Below, in pieces: positions 1 through 8,974 of a stretch of DNA of 64,000 bases. Positions within the stretch are counted from its first letter, which is position 1; each line of letters begins with the position of its first letter. The notes under the pieces are model-generated. The model made no database searches. It saw only the letters and a list, made by a program, of their open reading frames with translations, and had not been told where the DNA came from. The position numbers and the translations under genes were made by a program. Location: the NCBI GenBank assembly GCA_023227965.1, contig JALOCA010000016.1, positions 1 through 64,000 of the forward strand, read 5' to 3'. Origin of the DNA: Lentimicrobiaceae bacterium (GTDB taxonomy: Bacteria; Bacteroidota; Bacteroidia; Bacteroidales; JALOCA01).

Positions 1-993
1 TCTACTATATATTTTTGCCATAGGCAAATACAACGCGGGTGGTTGCTGAGTACAGCCCATCATGTTATAAAGCAGAGGTTTTACTAACAATTCAAATTGA
101 AAAAAAGAAGAAACCGGATTTCCGGGAAGTGCAAAACAACGTGTTGTATCCCGTGTTGCAAAAAGTGAAGGTTTGCCGGGCTGAACTGCTATGCTCCGGA
201 ACAAAATGGTAAAACCTGCCTTTTCCAATACCTGCGGAACAAAATCAAGATCTCCCATCGAAATGCCACCGGTAAGAATGATTACATCGTTGTTTTCAGC
301 AGACTGTTGTATCAAATGCAGAGTAGTTTCCTCATCATCGGAGGCTATGCCCTGGTAAGTAGCTACAAAGCCAGCTTTGTGGGCTTGTGCGATCAACTGA
401 TAAGCATTGGAATTGCGGATTTGAGACATTGCGGGAGCCTGGAATGGTTCCACTAACTCGTTCCCGGTAGAAATTACCGCAATTTTCGGTTGCACTGCCA
501 CCAAAGGGTTTACACAACCTACTGCCGCCATCACGGCGATATGCTGCGGTTGGATTAGTATTCCTTTGGGTAGCACCACATCTTCTTTTTTTACATCTTC
601 GGCGCGGTAACAAATGTTGTGTGCTGTTTTAACGCCCGTAAACCGTATGGTCTTTTCCCCGGTTTTCTGTGTGTCTTCTACCATCAGCACACCATCAGCA
701 CCTTCGGGAACGGGGGCTCCGGTCATAATTTTTGAGCAGTAGTTTTCAGTAATTTTTTCTTTAGGGAAAGTTCCGGCAGCGATAAATTCTTTTACTCTAA
801 GCTCATTGGTAATATCCTGCAAGCGGCAGGCGTAACCGTCAACTGCCGATTTGTCGAAAGGGGGCATATCGGTATCCGACAAAATATCTTCAGCAAGTAT
901 CCTCCCTGCCGAATCCAGAAAATTTATTCTTTCAGCCGGAAGTGGAAACGCAGATTGCATCACAATGTCAATGGCTTCTTCAAAAAATATCAT
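1..993 (-). CDS. moeA: Molybdopterin molybdenumtransferase MoeA (3' end beyond window)
   Basis: MoeA inserts molybdate into adenylylated molybdopterin, the last step of molybdenum cofactor synthesis, in the cytoplasm. Translating the minus strand from the ATG at 993 gives 331 codons without a stop, so the C-terminal part lies outside the window. Visible family blocks: PPFDKSAVDGYA near residue 45, MTGAPVPEGAD near 90, then the MoCF-like domain with ISTGNEL, TGGISMGD and ALPGNPVSSF. An internal ATG at 960 would lose the conserved N-terminal FFEEAIDIV helix, so 993 is preferred; AGGAAA lies just upstream. It follows ppk1 by 42 bp on the same strand and may be cotranscribed. The xanthine dehydrogenase at 57-61 kb is a likely client. 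Confidence 0.93.
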   Translation of the reverse strand, partial: MIFFEEAIDIVMQSAFPLPAERINFLDSAGRILAEDILSDTDMPPFDKSAVDGYACRLQDITNELRVKEFIAAGTFPKEKITENYCSKIMTGAPVPEGADGVLMVEDTQKTGEKTIRFTGVKTAHNICYRAEDVKKEDVVLPKGILIQPQHIAVMAAVGCVNPLVAVQPKIAVISTGNELVEPFQAPAMSQIRNSNAYQLIAQAHKAGFVATYQGIASDDEETTLHLIQQSAENNDVIILTGGISMGDLDFVPQVLEKAGFTILFRSIAVQPGKPSLFATRDTTRCFALPGNPVSSFFQFELLVKPLLYNMMGCTQQPPALYLPMAKIYSR

Positions 994-1035
994 CAGAAAG
1001 ATTTTCCTGCAAAACTAATTAAGTTGGAGATATGT

Positions 1036-3147
1036 CTATTGATTCCTGTCAATTTTGTTTTTCAGGAAATCGTAAATTTCAATCTGGCTGCGATGGCGTT
1101 GCTGACTGCCGTTTTTCCGGTACTGGTTTGGTTTTTCGAATTTAATGTATCTCGCCTTACAATTATCGTTCAGGTAAATATCGAGCATGGTACGTAATTC
1201 CTGCCGTATTTCGGGGTCAAGAATCGGGGTAGCCACTTCAATGCGGTTGTCGAAATTGCGGATCATCCAGTCGGCAGAAGAAATAAATATTTTTTCGTCG
1301 CCACCGTTTGCAAACACAAGCACACGTGTATGTTCAAGAAAACGGTCAACGATGCTAATAGCTTCGATATTTTCGCTGAGTCCTGTTATCCCAGGCTGTA
1401 AAGTGCAGCTTCCCCTGATGATAAGTTTGATTTTCACTCCTTCATTGCTTGCCTGGTACAATTTGTTGATGGTTTTTTCATCCACCAGATTATTGAGTTT
1501 GATAATAGTGTATGCCTGTTTGCCATTGCGGGCATTTTTTATCTCTTCATTGAGCATACGGATAAAAAATCTGCGCATGCTGAAAGGGGAAACGATAAGG
1601 GTTTTGAATTTTTGCTGTTTGTAGTTGGCTTCAAACAATTCGAACACTTTCAGCACTTCGCCAGCTATGTCCTGGTTGGCAGTTAGCAAGCTGTGGTCAG
1701 TATAAATTCTGGCGGTTTGTTCGTTAAAATTGCCTGTACCGACATTGGCATACAAAACGTCCTGATTATTTTCCCTTCGCCGAATCAGCATCAGCTTGCA
1801 GTGCACCTTGTAACCGGGGATGCTGTGAATTATTTTTACGCCTTCTTCCCTTAGTTTCTGCGTCCAGTAAATGTTCGCTTCTTCGTCGAAACGAGCTTGC
1901 AATTCGAGGAAAACTGTTACCGATTTGCCATTACGGGCTGCATTGATCAGGGCATTAATTACGTTGGAATTGGTGGCAACCCGGTAGATGGTCATACGAA
2001 TTGACCGCACTTTGGGGTCGATAGAAGCTTCGCGAAGCAGATCGAGGATGTACTGAAACGACTGGTATGGAAAATGTATCATTACATCTTTTTGTCTGAT
2101 GGCGCTGAAGATACTTTTATTGGCTGCAAGGTGAATGTGGGGCAGAGGCAACAGTTTTTCATATTCCAGGTCTTTGTTTCCCATGTTGGGGAACGACATA
2201 AAATCCTTGAAATTATGATATCTTCCCCCTTTTATTAGTGTGTCGTTGCGGGTGAACCCGAGTTTTTTCAACAGGGTTTTCAGCAGGACTTCAGGAATGT
2301 ATTTATCAAAAATCAACCTTACAGGCGAGCCAAGTTTACGTTGTTTGAGACTTTCCTGCATAGTTTCGAGGAAACTTTTTGATACATCGGTGTCAATGTC
2401 GAGTTCGGCGTCGCGGGTAAGCTTTACCGTATAGGCTTTAAAAGTATCGTAACCAAAGGGTGAAAAAATTTCGGAAAGGCAATACCGGATAACATCGTCG
2501 AGGAGGATGATGTATTTTTTGCCGTGCATTTCCGGAAGGATTAAAAAGCGGGGGACAAGCGGGCTGGGGATTTCCATCAGCGCAAAACGGTCTTTGATAT
2601 TGGTGCGGTCGCTATGCAACAGAATGGCAAAATAAATAGATTTATCTTTTAATGATGTGGCAGCAGTGAGGTTGTCGAGCATTATAGGAAATAGAAAAGG
2701 ACGAACTGACTCGCGAAAGTAATTTTTTACAAATGCGCTGTGTTCACGATGGATGGTGCGTTCGTTGAGAATAAAAATAGAGTTTTTCTCGAGCTCCTTG
2801 AGTATTTCGTGCCAGATTTTGGCAAATTTTTTCTGCTGTTCGGTATCAATATACGAAATTTCCTGCAGCATTTCAATGGGATCAAACGGCAGTCCTTCCG
2901 CTTCTTTTTTGTTCATGTTTGCCATACGGGTAAGCGTGGCAACTCTTACGCGGAAAAATTCGTCGAGGTTGTTTGAGTAAATGCCAAGGAATTTTATGCG
3001 TTCAATAAGAGGTGTGGTGGGGTCTGCTGCTTCCTGAAGCACACGGTCGTTAAAGTGCATCCAGGTGATTTCGCGCGAAATTGCACAATTTTTATGTTTT
3101 ATATTTCCGTTCTGTTTCACAGCTGCTTTTGTCTTTGCGATTCTCAT
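1036..3147 (-). CDS. ppk1: Polyphosphate kinase 1
   Basis: Reversible transfer of ATP gamma-phosphate onto inorganic polyphosphate. The product is 703 aa, the usual Ppk1 length. The N-terminal domain carries the family signature FNDRVLQEA and NNLDEFFRVR. The two phospholipase-D-like C domains hold the catalytic histidines: His449 in GYKVHCKL (phospho-acceptor by family analogy) and His606 in FLEHTRVLVF. ATG start at 3147. It lies 52 bp downstream of a SixA-like histidine phosphatase and 42 bp upstream of moeA, all on the minus strand, so a three-gene transcript is likely. Assignment is firm. Confidence 0.96.
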   Translation of the reverse strand: MRIAKTKAAVKQNGNIKHKNCAISREITWMHFNDRVLQEAADPTTPLIERIKFLGIYSNNLDEFFRVRVATLTRMANMNKKEAEGLPFDPIEMLQEISYIDTEQQKKFAKIWHEILKELEKNSIFILNERTIHREHSAFVKNYFRESVRPFLFPIMLDNLTAATSLKDKSIYFAILLHSDRTNIKDRFALMEIPSPLVPRFLILPEMHGKKYIILLDDVIRYCLSEIFSPFGYDTFKAYTVKLTRDAELDIDTDVSKSFLETMQESLKQRKLGSPVRLIFDKYIPEVLLKTLLKKLGFTRNDTLIKGGRYHNFKDFMSFPNMGNKDLEYEKLLPLPHIHLAANKSIFSAIRQKDVMIHFPYQSFQYILDLLREASIDPKVRSIRMTIYRVATNSNVINALINAARNGKSVTVFLELQARFDEEANIYWTQKLREEGVKIIHSIPGYKVHCKLMLIRRRENNQDVLYANVGTGNFNEQTARIYTDHSLLTANQDIAGEVLKVFELFEANYKQQKFKTLIVSPFSMRRFFIRMLNEEIKNARNGKQAYTIIKLNNLVDEKTINKLYQASNEGVKIKLIIRGSCTLQPGITGLSENIEAISIVDRFLEHTRVLVFANGGDEKIFISSADWMIRNFDNRIEVATPILDPEIRQELRTMLDIYLNDNCKARYIKFEKPNQYRKNGSQQRHRSQIEIYDFLKNKIDRNQ

Positions 3148-3199
3148 TCAATATTTCCCGAAAGCAAAGGTATAAAAATAGTTATACGCCGGGCGTTTA

Positions 3200-3694
3200 T
3201 CATTCAAGCATTTTAGGGAACAGTACAAATTTGCATTTAAAAGCAGCCCATGCAAGGTTGTCCCAATCGTCGGAAGCAAATTCTATGCATACTACGCCCG
3301 AAGTAGGCAGGTAATCAATGGGTTTTTCGAGAAAGATGTTGGCAAAGTTTGTAATCGTCGGGTTATGGCCTACGAGCATCACACTTTGTATCCTTGCGGG
3401 TATATCGAAAAAGATATCAAAAAAATCGTCGGCGTCGGAAGCATAGATGCTTTTTTCTGTTCTTATTTCGCTCAAAGGATAATGAAAAGCATGTGCAAGA
3501 ATTTTTGCAGTTTCGAGGGCGCGTACTGCCGGACTTGCAATGATCAGGTCAATCGTTGTCTGTTGTTTAATAAGCTGGTCAATAACTAATTTTGTCCGTT
3601 TTTTCCCTTTCTCCAGCAAGGGACGGTCGTAATCATTCATTGCCACGCTATTCCATGATGATTTGGCATGGCGTACCATGTAAAGCGTTTTCAT
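3200..3694 (-). CDS. SixA-like histidine phosphatase
   Basis: Histidine phosphatase superfamily (phosphoglycerate-mutase fold), 164 aa from the ATG at 3694. The catalytic RHAKSSW motif is at residues 8-14 and the second histidine is in MLVGHNPTITNF. SixA proteins dephosphorylate phosphohistidine in signalling or PTS proteins; the substrate here is unknown. A TTG nine bases upstream would add three residues, but MKTLYMVRHAK is the conserved N-terminus. The neighbour ppk1 is itself a phosphohistidine enzyme, and the pairing suggests a link to polyphosphate or phosphoryl metabolism; this is inference. Confidence 0.85.
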   Translation of the reverse strand: MKTLYMVRHAKSSWNSVAMNDYDRPLLEKGKKRTKLVIDQLIKQQTTIDLIIASPAVRALETAKILAHAFHYPLSEIRTEKSIYASDADDFFDIFFDIPARIQSVMLVGHNPTITNFANIFLEKPIDYLPTSGVVCIEFASDDWDNLAWAAFKCKFVLFPKMLE

Positions 3695-3703
3695 TTCTAC
3701 CAA

Positions 3704-4029
3704 AATTCTTCATAAATGTAACGAAACAATATTGTTGATTATTATCCCTTCATTTTTAAAAAAATGCTTATCCGTTTTCCTGCACAAAAGCATAAAGCAA
3801 TTATTTATGAAGAAAAATATTAATGATTCATAGTATGATATATTATTTTTTCAATGAAGTAGGCTTTGTGATTTTCTGTTTATTTTTGCAAATTCTAAGA
3901 CCAAACCAAATATTTTTTAATAATATTTGTGTTTTTAAACTTTTAATAAAGTTTGCAGCAGATGGCGAAAATTGAACATCGGCAGGGTTCAAAACATGAA
4001 AAAGACGGAAATAATATAACAAAATAATC
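3704..4029. other. Divergent intergenic region
   Basis: AT-rich 326-bp spacer between the divergent sixA-like gene and the PNPOx-like gene. I see no convincing gene. A TATTTTTG at 3881-3888 resembles the Bacteroidota -7 element for the rightward gene, but no good -33 TTG lies at the expected distance. A minus-strand reading frame that crosses the start of the rightward gene is not supported. Confidence 0.4.
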
Positions 4030-4491
4030 ATGACAAATTTAACAGCAAAACAATTGGAATGCCAGGAAGTCATCGAACAGGCTTCCTTTGCAGAATTAAC
4101 AACCATTGCCCCCGACGGCTTTCCGTCCACACGGGCTATGTTAAACCTCAGAAACAAACAACAATATCCCCAACTTATCCCACTGTACAGGGAAGAAAGT
4201 AATCCCTTGGTTGTTTATATGACAACGAACACCAGCTCCGGTAAGATACAAGAGATAGCCCATAACGAAAAAGCATGTCTTTATTTTTACCAGCCCGAAT
4301 CCTTTCACGGGGTTTTATTGCAGGGAACCGTGGAACATGTAACAGACAAAGAATTCCGGAAGAAAGTGTGGCATGACGGCTGGGAAATATATTACCCCCA
4401 GGGAGATGAAGATTATTCCGTTCTTCGGTTTGTACCTCATAAACTGAAAACCTATTCTAACTTTCAGGTAGCTTCCGAAGATATAAAATAA
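4030..4491 (+). CDS. Pyridoxamine 5'-phosphate oxidase-fold protein (general stress protein 26 type)
   Basis: 153 aa, matching the split-barrel flavin-binding PNPOx family, in particular the small general-stress-protein-26 group. Recognisable parts: the N-terminal helix followed by FAELTTIAPDGFPSTRAMLNLRN, the strand VVYMTTNTSSGK and the segment KACLYFYQPESFHGVLLQGTVE. Members bind FMN, FAD or F420, or act on haem; the true substrate is unknown. Full-length PdxH is longer and carries a C-terminal substrate-binding tail missing here, so vitamin B6 oxidase activity is unlikely. Stands alone with its own upstream region. Confidence 0.8.
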   Translation: MTNLTAKQLECQEVIEQASFAELTTIAPDGFPSTRAMLNLRNKQQYPQLIPLYREESNPLVVYMTTNTSSGKIQEIAHNEKACLYFYQPESFHGVLLQGTVEHVTDKEFRKKVWHDGWEIYYPQGDEDYSVLRFVPHKLKTYSNFQVASEDIK

Positions 4492-4537
4492 ACACGGAAA
4501 ACTGCTTGTCAGAAGATCAATAATTAATGTTTTACTG

Positions 4538-4593
4538 ACAATCTTTTATAAAAAACCAACATTCTGTTAACATTCATCGCCTATGGCGAAATT
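4538..4593 (+). repeat. Dispersed intergenic repeat, copy 1
   Basis: About 55 bp shared with 17068-17123 at roughly 85-90% identity by eye (ACAATCTTTTATAAAAAACC, then CAACATTCTGTTAACATTC, then a TCGCCTATGGCGA palindrome). Lies 47 bp after a stop codon. The palindrome is perfect here and decayed in the other copy. Nature unknown. Confidence 0.6.
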
Positions 4594-4743
4594 TGTTTAT
4601 AAACCGGAATGGTTTTTGTGTTTATATGCCTGCAAATTTTGCTGACATACAAACCCATTACAGATTGTTGTGTAAAAATCACCATACAAAGTTCGGTTTG
4701 CGTCATTCAGCTAAAAAAAATTTTACAGTATAATACACCCGCA

Positions 4744-4751
4744 TACTTTTG
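4744..4751 (+). promoter_or_regulatory. Putative -7 element TACTTTTG
   Basis: Matches the Bacteroidota primary-sigma consensus TAnnTTTG, 33 bp ahead of the outer-membrane protein ATG at 4784. A TTTTAC at 4721-4726 lies near the expected -33 position. Confidence 0.5.
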
Positions 4752-4783
4752 CATCACCAATCAAAACCTTAAAAATGATCCCC

Positions 4784-5452
4784 ATGAAAAAATTAATTGT
4801 AACCGTTCTGTGTTTTGTTATAGCACTGACGGCTTTTTCGCAGGAAAAAGAACAACGACACTTCAACAGAAACGATGAAGTAAAAACCATTTTTAACACC
4901 AACGAACTCCTTAACGGATATTACATCGGGCTTAACGGTGGTTATACCCAGGTGGACGGCAAAGACGCCCTGGTTTTTGGCATCAAAGGAGCTTACCTTC
5001 TCAATCATAACCTGGCATTAGGTCTCGCCGGGAATATTTTTGCCGATCCTAACGACAATCTTTATTATAAAGACCTCAAAGAAAACGTCAACGGTTATCT
5101 CCGTGGTGGTTACGGTGGTCTGCTTATAGAACCCATTTTAATGCCTAAGCAGCCGATTCATATTGCTTTCCCAATAATAATAGGTGGCGGTAGTGCCTGT
5201 TATATCAATGAAGACCGTTTCGATGACGATTGGGAATGGAACTGGAACAATGATAACGACGATGTAATTGACGATGATGCTTTCTTTGTTGTGGAACCCG
5301 GCGTGGAAGTACAGATGAATGTACTTAAATTTATGCGTTTTTCGGTAGGAGCAAGCTACCGCGTTACTTCCGGTAACGATTTAATTAAATCTGACGACGA
5401 TTTTCTTAACGGATTTTCTACCAATGCCTCTTTACGTTTCGGAAAATTTTAA
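4784..5452 (+). CDS. Secreted outer-membrane beta-barrel-like protein
   Basis: 222 aa from the ATG at 4784. An in-frame ATG at 4775 would add three residues, but MKKLIVTVLCFVIALTAFSQ is a textbook signal peptide ending in the SQ cleavage site typical of this phylum. The mature part has alternating Gly/aromatic strands (GYYIGLNGGYTQVDGKDALVF, GYLRGGYGGLLIEP) and ends in ASLRFGKF with a terminal Phe, as in outer-membrane barrels. Residues 143-165 form an unusual Asp/Trp/Asn-rich stretch that could be an extracellular loop binding cations. No specific family recognised; porin-like or OmpW/OmpA-barrel-like is the closest description. Confidence 0.7.
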   Translation: MKKLIVTVLCFVIALTAFSQEKEQRHFNRNDEVKTIFNTNELLNGYYIGLNGGYTQVDGKDALVFGIKGAYLLNHNLALGLAGNIFADPNDNLYYKDLKENVNGYLRGGYGGLLIEPILMPKQPIHIAFPIIIGGGSACYINEDRFDDDWEWNWNNDNDDVIDDDAFFVVEPGVEVQMNVLKFMRFSVGASYRVTSGNDLIKSDDDFLNGFSTNASLRFGKF

Positions 5453-5473
5453 TTTGTAATTCTACATCATACC

Positions 5474-5842
5474 ATGACATTCGAAAATGCAGTTCAAAAG
5501 ATTGAAGTGGATAATGTACGGTTAACGGCTAACTATTACAGGGAATACCTGGGGTTTACCGAAGTAAGTCCACCGGATAAAAGCAGTAACCCCAATGGGA
5601 TTATCCTCCGGTATGAAGAAAACGAAATCTGTTTGGAGACAAAGATTAAGAAAAAATTTTCCTCCTCCTTTACAACAAAACCTGTAAATCTGCGTTTTAA
5701 AAATCCACAGACAATAGCGTCTCTTTTTGAAAAATATAAACAACAAGTGAAAATTGTAAATACCAATGGCTTACAAGACAACAGGATTACGGAATTTGCT
5801 ATAAAAGATTGTAACGGTCTGCTTGTACTGTTTACCTCCTGA
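5474..5842 (+). CDS. VOC (glyoxalase/bleomycin-resistance fold) protein
   Basis: 122 aa, one vicinal-oxygen-chelate unit pair. The N-terminus has the typical strand then helix (VQKIEVDNVRLTANYYREYL, GFTEV), and the C-terminus the typical FAIKDCNGLLVLF strand ending the second module. Metal ligands are hard to assign: the expected N-terminal His is Glu or Asp here and Glu50s EICLE is a candidate ligand. Function is not predictable. It starts 21 bp after the outer-membrane protein gene and could share its transcript; a strong terminator follows. Confidence 0.65.
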   Translation: MTFENAVQKIEVDNVRLTANYYREYLGFTEVSPPDKSSNPNGIILRYEENEICLETKIKKKFSSSFTTKPVNLRFKNPQTIASLFEKYKQQVKIVNTNGLQDNRITEFAIKDCNGLLVLFTS

Positions 5843-5882
5843 ACATGTAAATAATCAGTTTTCTCATAACTTGATGGAAAAT

Positions 5883-5912
5883 AGGGTAGCTTCGGTTGCC
5901 CTTTTTCTTTTT
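5883..5912 (+). terminator. Intrinsic terminator with TTCG tetraloop
   Basis: Stem 5884-5890 with 5895-5901 (GGGTAGC / GTTGCCC, allowing G-U), loop TTCG, then a T-rich run to 5912. Sits 41 bp after the VOC gene stop and ends that transcript. Confidence 0.8.
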
Positions 5913-6120
5913 CTATTTTCAGTTTATAGCCTCGGGTTGGAAAACAGAAGATTATGGAGAGTACATTTGTCTGCCTTTATTCATGAAAGTATAAGACCGT
6001 TGCAATGCTATGAGGGGTATTTTTCTAACTTTGGATTGATAATTTTTTATTCATCAACAGATAATTACTTCAGCTAAGGTACCAACCGTTTAACCATTCA
6101 AATTATTTTCAAATTTTGTC

Positions 6121-8874
6121 TTATTTCACCATCACTTTCCGGCTCAGGCTTTCTTTTCCTTTTTGGATGTTTACCAGGTACACTCCTTTTGCAAGGGTGG
6201 AAACATCTATGTTGTGCGAAAATCTGTCTGTGCAGTTTCTGAATTTTTGTTCCCAAACGGTTTTCCCGCCAAGGGTATAAAAAGCAATGTTTACGTCGTC
6301 AACTTTATTCACATCAAAAGAAACGCTAAGCTGATTGTGCGCCGGATTTGGGGAAAAAACACATTGCGAGTTGGTGAGTTCTTTTATCCCAACTCCCGGA
6401 TTGTACGTCCAGGTTCCCACGCTTAACCCTCTGCCATGGGTGGAGGCAAGCACCGTATTGTCGCTTTCGCGGATTTGCAGCATGTCAACCCGCACGTTTG
6501 CAAGCCCGTCGTTGTTGGGTTCCCATAAAGAAGTGGTTGCATTGATGTTCTCGGTTGTCCAGATGCCGGTTTCAGTAGCAAGCATCACCTGTTTGCTGTT
6601 TTGCGGATGGTAGATAGCCCAGCGGATGGGCATATCCGGCAGGTTGGTTTCTTTTTCCGTCCAGTTGGTTCCTCCATTGGTAGTTTGCCAAACGGAAGAA
6701 ACGCCATAGTTAGAAAAGGTTACCAGTAAGGTGTCTTCCGAACCACCTATTGCCACACAGGAAATGTTTGCCGTGGGGAAATCCGGACTACCAATCTCGG
6801 TTACCAGCGGACTTGCCTGCGCATTTTCCACTTTATACAATTTCCCGGATTGCGTTCCGGCAAACAGAGTGGATTTACCTGTCGGAGCATAAGGCGAAAC
6901 GGTAACATTGCTAAAGATAACCGATGAACCAGAAGCTATCGTGATATACCCAGTTTGCGGATTGTTGGGAATTCCTGTGATGCGTAAAATTTTACCCGCA
7001 TAGCTACCATTGAACATCACTGCGTTTGCGTAAAGCTTATTATCCCGGCTATCCAAGGAAGCAGGATTTACAAAGATACCATCGCCGGTGTTAGAACCTC
7101 CGGCATAATTTCCGTTTTGCCAAAAAGTATAGGCATTATAGTAAACCGATGAAATAAAAACGGAAGGGTTATCTTTATCATAAAAGCAATAAGCTCCGTC
7201 GCCACCGTCTATCATGTCGTTGATGGTAAGAGGGCTACCGGTAAAATACACAGTTCCGTTATCCTGCAACCCTCCGAGGTAATTTGCGGTACCTGCGGTA
7301 GGGTGGAGGGCACCGGAATAAAATTGCAGTGTATTGTAGTTGTTGTTTCTTTGTTCAAAAACAGGGTAAGTGTTGTTTGCGGAAGCGGTAAAGAAAATAC
7401 CTCCATCGGAGCCAAAAAGTGCTTCGGACGACGAACCTGGTTTGAATGTAATGATATGCTGGTCGGCGTGTACGTAGTCAGTACCACCGCCACTGTACAT
7501 AGCAGCCCAGTCGGAAATGCGGGTCCAGGAACTTCCGGAATTGGTTGATTTATGCAAATCAAGCCCTCCGGCAAAAATGTTGTTTGCATTATTTGGATCT
7601 ACGACCATGTCAAGGGCATGCCAGGCAATATAGGCAAAACTGTTTTGTCCCTGGGCATCATCCGGAACATTTTTTTCCGTCCAGTTTAGTCCCCTATCGG
7701 AAGACTTCAGCAGATAATCACAGTAAAAATAATCAAAACCATTTTCAGAATTAACAAAACCATCGGCAATGAGTGCATACACCACATTGGCATCGGATGG
7801 AGCTGTAGCCAAAACTACCCTTCCGGGGATGTTACGACTGGGATCGGATTCAATAATCGTTTTATAATCATCAAAAACAGTCCAGTTGCCGGCTGTTCCA
7901 AGATCAGAATACAAGATGGTTGCGCCGCCATTGCCGTCGAGGTTTCTGCCGGTTCCTACATAAATCCGTCCATCGGCACCCAGTTCGATGTCGGAAGGTG
8001 CATAAGGAACAGTTTCTCCTGCAATGTTTGGCAATACCTGTTCCCATGCGGTTCCGCCATCGGAAGAACGGTAAACGCCATCGGAAGGTATGCTTTGATG
8101 ATTGATGCCCATGTATTTCCCCGACATCACCCCGGCATAAATCACGCCGTTTCCGTTTTCATTTCTTACTTTAATATCTGTAACATAGGCAAAGTTACTG
8201 GTGGAAGGTAAAAGTTCCCAGCTTTGTCCGCCGTCAGCCGATTTATAAATTCCGCTTCCTCTGCCCGATGATTCCCGGTAGGTTATCAATGCCGTTTGTG
8301 CTTCTCCGGTCCCCACATAAAAAACTTGTGTATTCGTAGGATCGTAAGTGATACTACTTACAGCAAGATTTGCCCAGAAATCGTTGACCGGAACCCAGGA
8401 AGAGGTATTGCTGGCAGCATCATCGTTGTACCAAAGTCCGCCGGTAACTCCGCCAGCCCAGGCTTTGTTTCCGGAAGCATCGTTGGGATCCCACATGATG
8501 GCGCGGGTACGTCCGCCCATGTTGGAAGGAACTTCCTGCCACTGAACAGGATTGTTCTCGCTTTTTCTCAACTGCATTTGCCTGGTGAAGGAAAATGCCT
8601 GCTGTAACCTTTCGGCAGGAACTCTTCCCAAAGCCGGGTCCATTGTCATCAGGTATTCCTGAAAAGCCGCAACATCCGGTTGATCTACCGCTTTTCCACC
8701 TTCTTTTTCTTTTCCATTTTCTTTTTCTCTTTCAGGAGCCAAAGAATACTGATGTTTCAGAAAGTTTTCATAACGAATTCTTTCAATATCTTTATAAATA
8801 TCTGAAAGGTGAAAAATTAAAGCAGCGATAAAAACACTGAGAACAAACAAGGCAACGAATAACTTTTTCGACAT
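6121..8874 (-). CDS. Large T9SS-exported protein with BNR/sortilin-like beta-propeller
   Basis: 917 aa. N-terminal hydrophobic segment (residues 4-24) acts as signal sequence, followed by a charged linker rich in Glu/Lys. The bulk holds repeated BNR/Asp-box and VPS10-like blades: SADGGQSWELL, SSDGGTAWEQV, SSDRGLNWTEK, STNSGSSWTRI, TTNGGTNWTEK, the S-x-D-x-G-x-x-W pattern. The last ~80 residues are a type A T9SS sorting domain (FSPNPAHNQLSVSF ... GVYLVNIQKGKESLSRKVMVK). Expected location: cell surface or secreted. Related proteins are often annotated as glycosyl hydrolases, but BNR repeats alone do not prove enzymatic activity. Monocistronic. Confidence 0.88.
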   Translation of the reverse strand: MSKKLFVALFVLSVFIAALIFHLSDIYKDIERIRYENFLKHQYSLAPEREKENGKEKEGGKAVDQPDVAAFQEYLMTMDPALGRVPAERLQQAFSFTRQMQLRKSENNPVQWQEVPSNMGGRTRAIMWDPNDASGNKAWAGGVTGGLWYNDDAASNTSSWVPVNDFWANLAVSSITYDPTNTQVFYVGTGEAQTALITYRESSGRGSGIYKSADGGQSWELLPSTSNFAYVTDIKVRNENGNGVIYAGVMSGKYMGINHQSIPSDGVYRSSDGGTAWEQVLPNIAGETVPYAPSDIELGADGRIYVGTGRNLDGNGGATILYSDLGTAGNWTVFDDYKTIIESDPSRNIPGRVVLATAPSDANVVYALIADGFVNSENGFDYFYCDYLLKSSDRGLNWTEKNVPDDAQGQNSFAYIAWHALDMVVDPNNANNIFAGGLDLHKSTNSGSSWTRISDWAAMYSGGGTDYVHADQHIITFKPGSSSEALFGSDGGIFFTASANNTYPVFEQRNNNYNTLQFYSGALHPTAGTANYLGGLQDNGTVYFTGSPLTINDMIDGGDGAYCFYDKDNPSVFISSVYYNAYTFWQNGNYAGGSNTGDGIFVNPASLDSRDNKLYANAVMFNGSYAGKILRITGIPNNPQTGYITIASGSSVIFSNVTVSPYAPTGKSTLFAGTQSGKLYKVENAQASPLVTEIGSPDFPTANISCVAIGGSEDTLLVTFSNYGVSSVWQTTNGGTNWTEKETNLPDMPIRWAIYHPQNSKQVMLATETGIWTTENINATTSLWEPNNDGLANVRVDMLQIRESDNTVLASTHGRGLSVGTWTYNPGVGIKELTNSQCVFSPNPAHNQLSVSFDVNKVDDVNIAFYTLGGKTVWEQKFRNCTDRFSHNIDVSTLAKGVYLVNIQKGKESLSRKVMVK

Positions 8875-8955
8875 GGTTTTGTTTTTTAGAAAATACGACT
8901 ATAAAAGTAAGTTTTTTTGGGAATGTTCCTTTGCATTTCAACAAAAGTGTAAATT

Positions 8956-8963
8956 TACATTTT
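8956..8963 (+). promoter_or_regulatory. Putative -7 element for pssA
   Basis: TACATTTT with TTTG at 8930-8933 (22-bp gap), 11 bp before the pssA ATG. The match is imperfect and would imply a very short leader. Confidence 0.3.
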
Positions 8964-8974
8964 TATAAATCCTA

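Noticed and set aside
335..613. Arg-rich minus-strand frame near the window start
   Set aside because: Out of frame with moeA, which is open over the whole interval 1-993.
3843..4157. 104-codon minus-strand frame before and over the PNPOx gene start
   Set aside because: Mostly AT-rich intergenic sequence and antisense to a conserved domain.
5823..6077. 84-codon plus-strand frame after the VOC gene
   Set aside because: Overlaps the VOC stop and runs through the TTCG terminator; no recognisable product.
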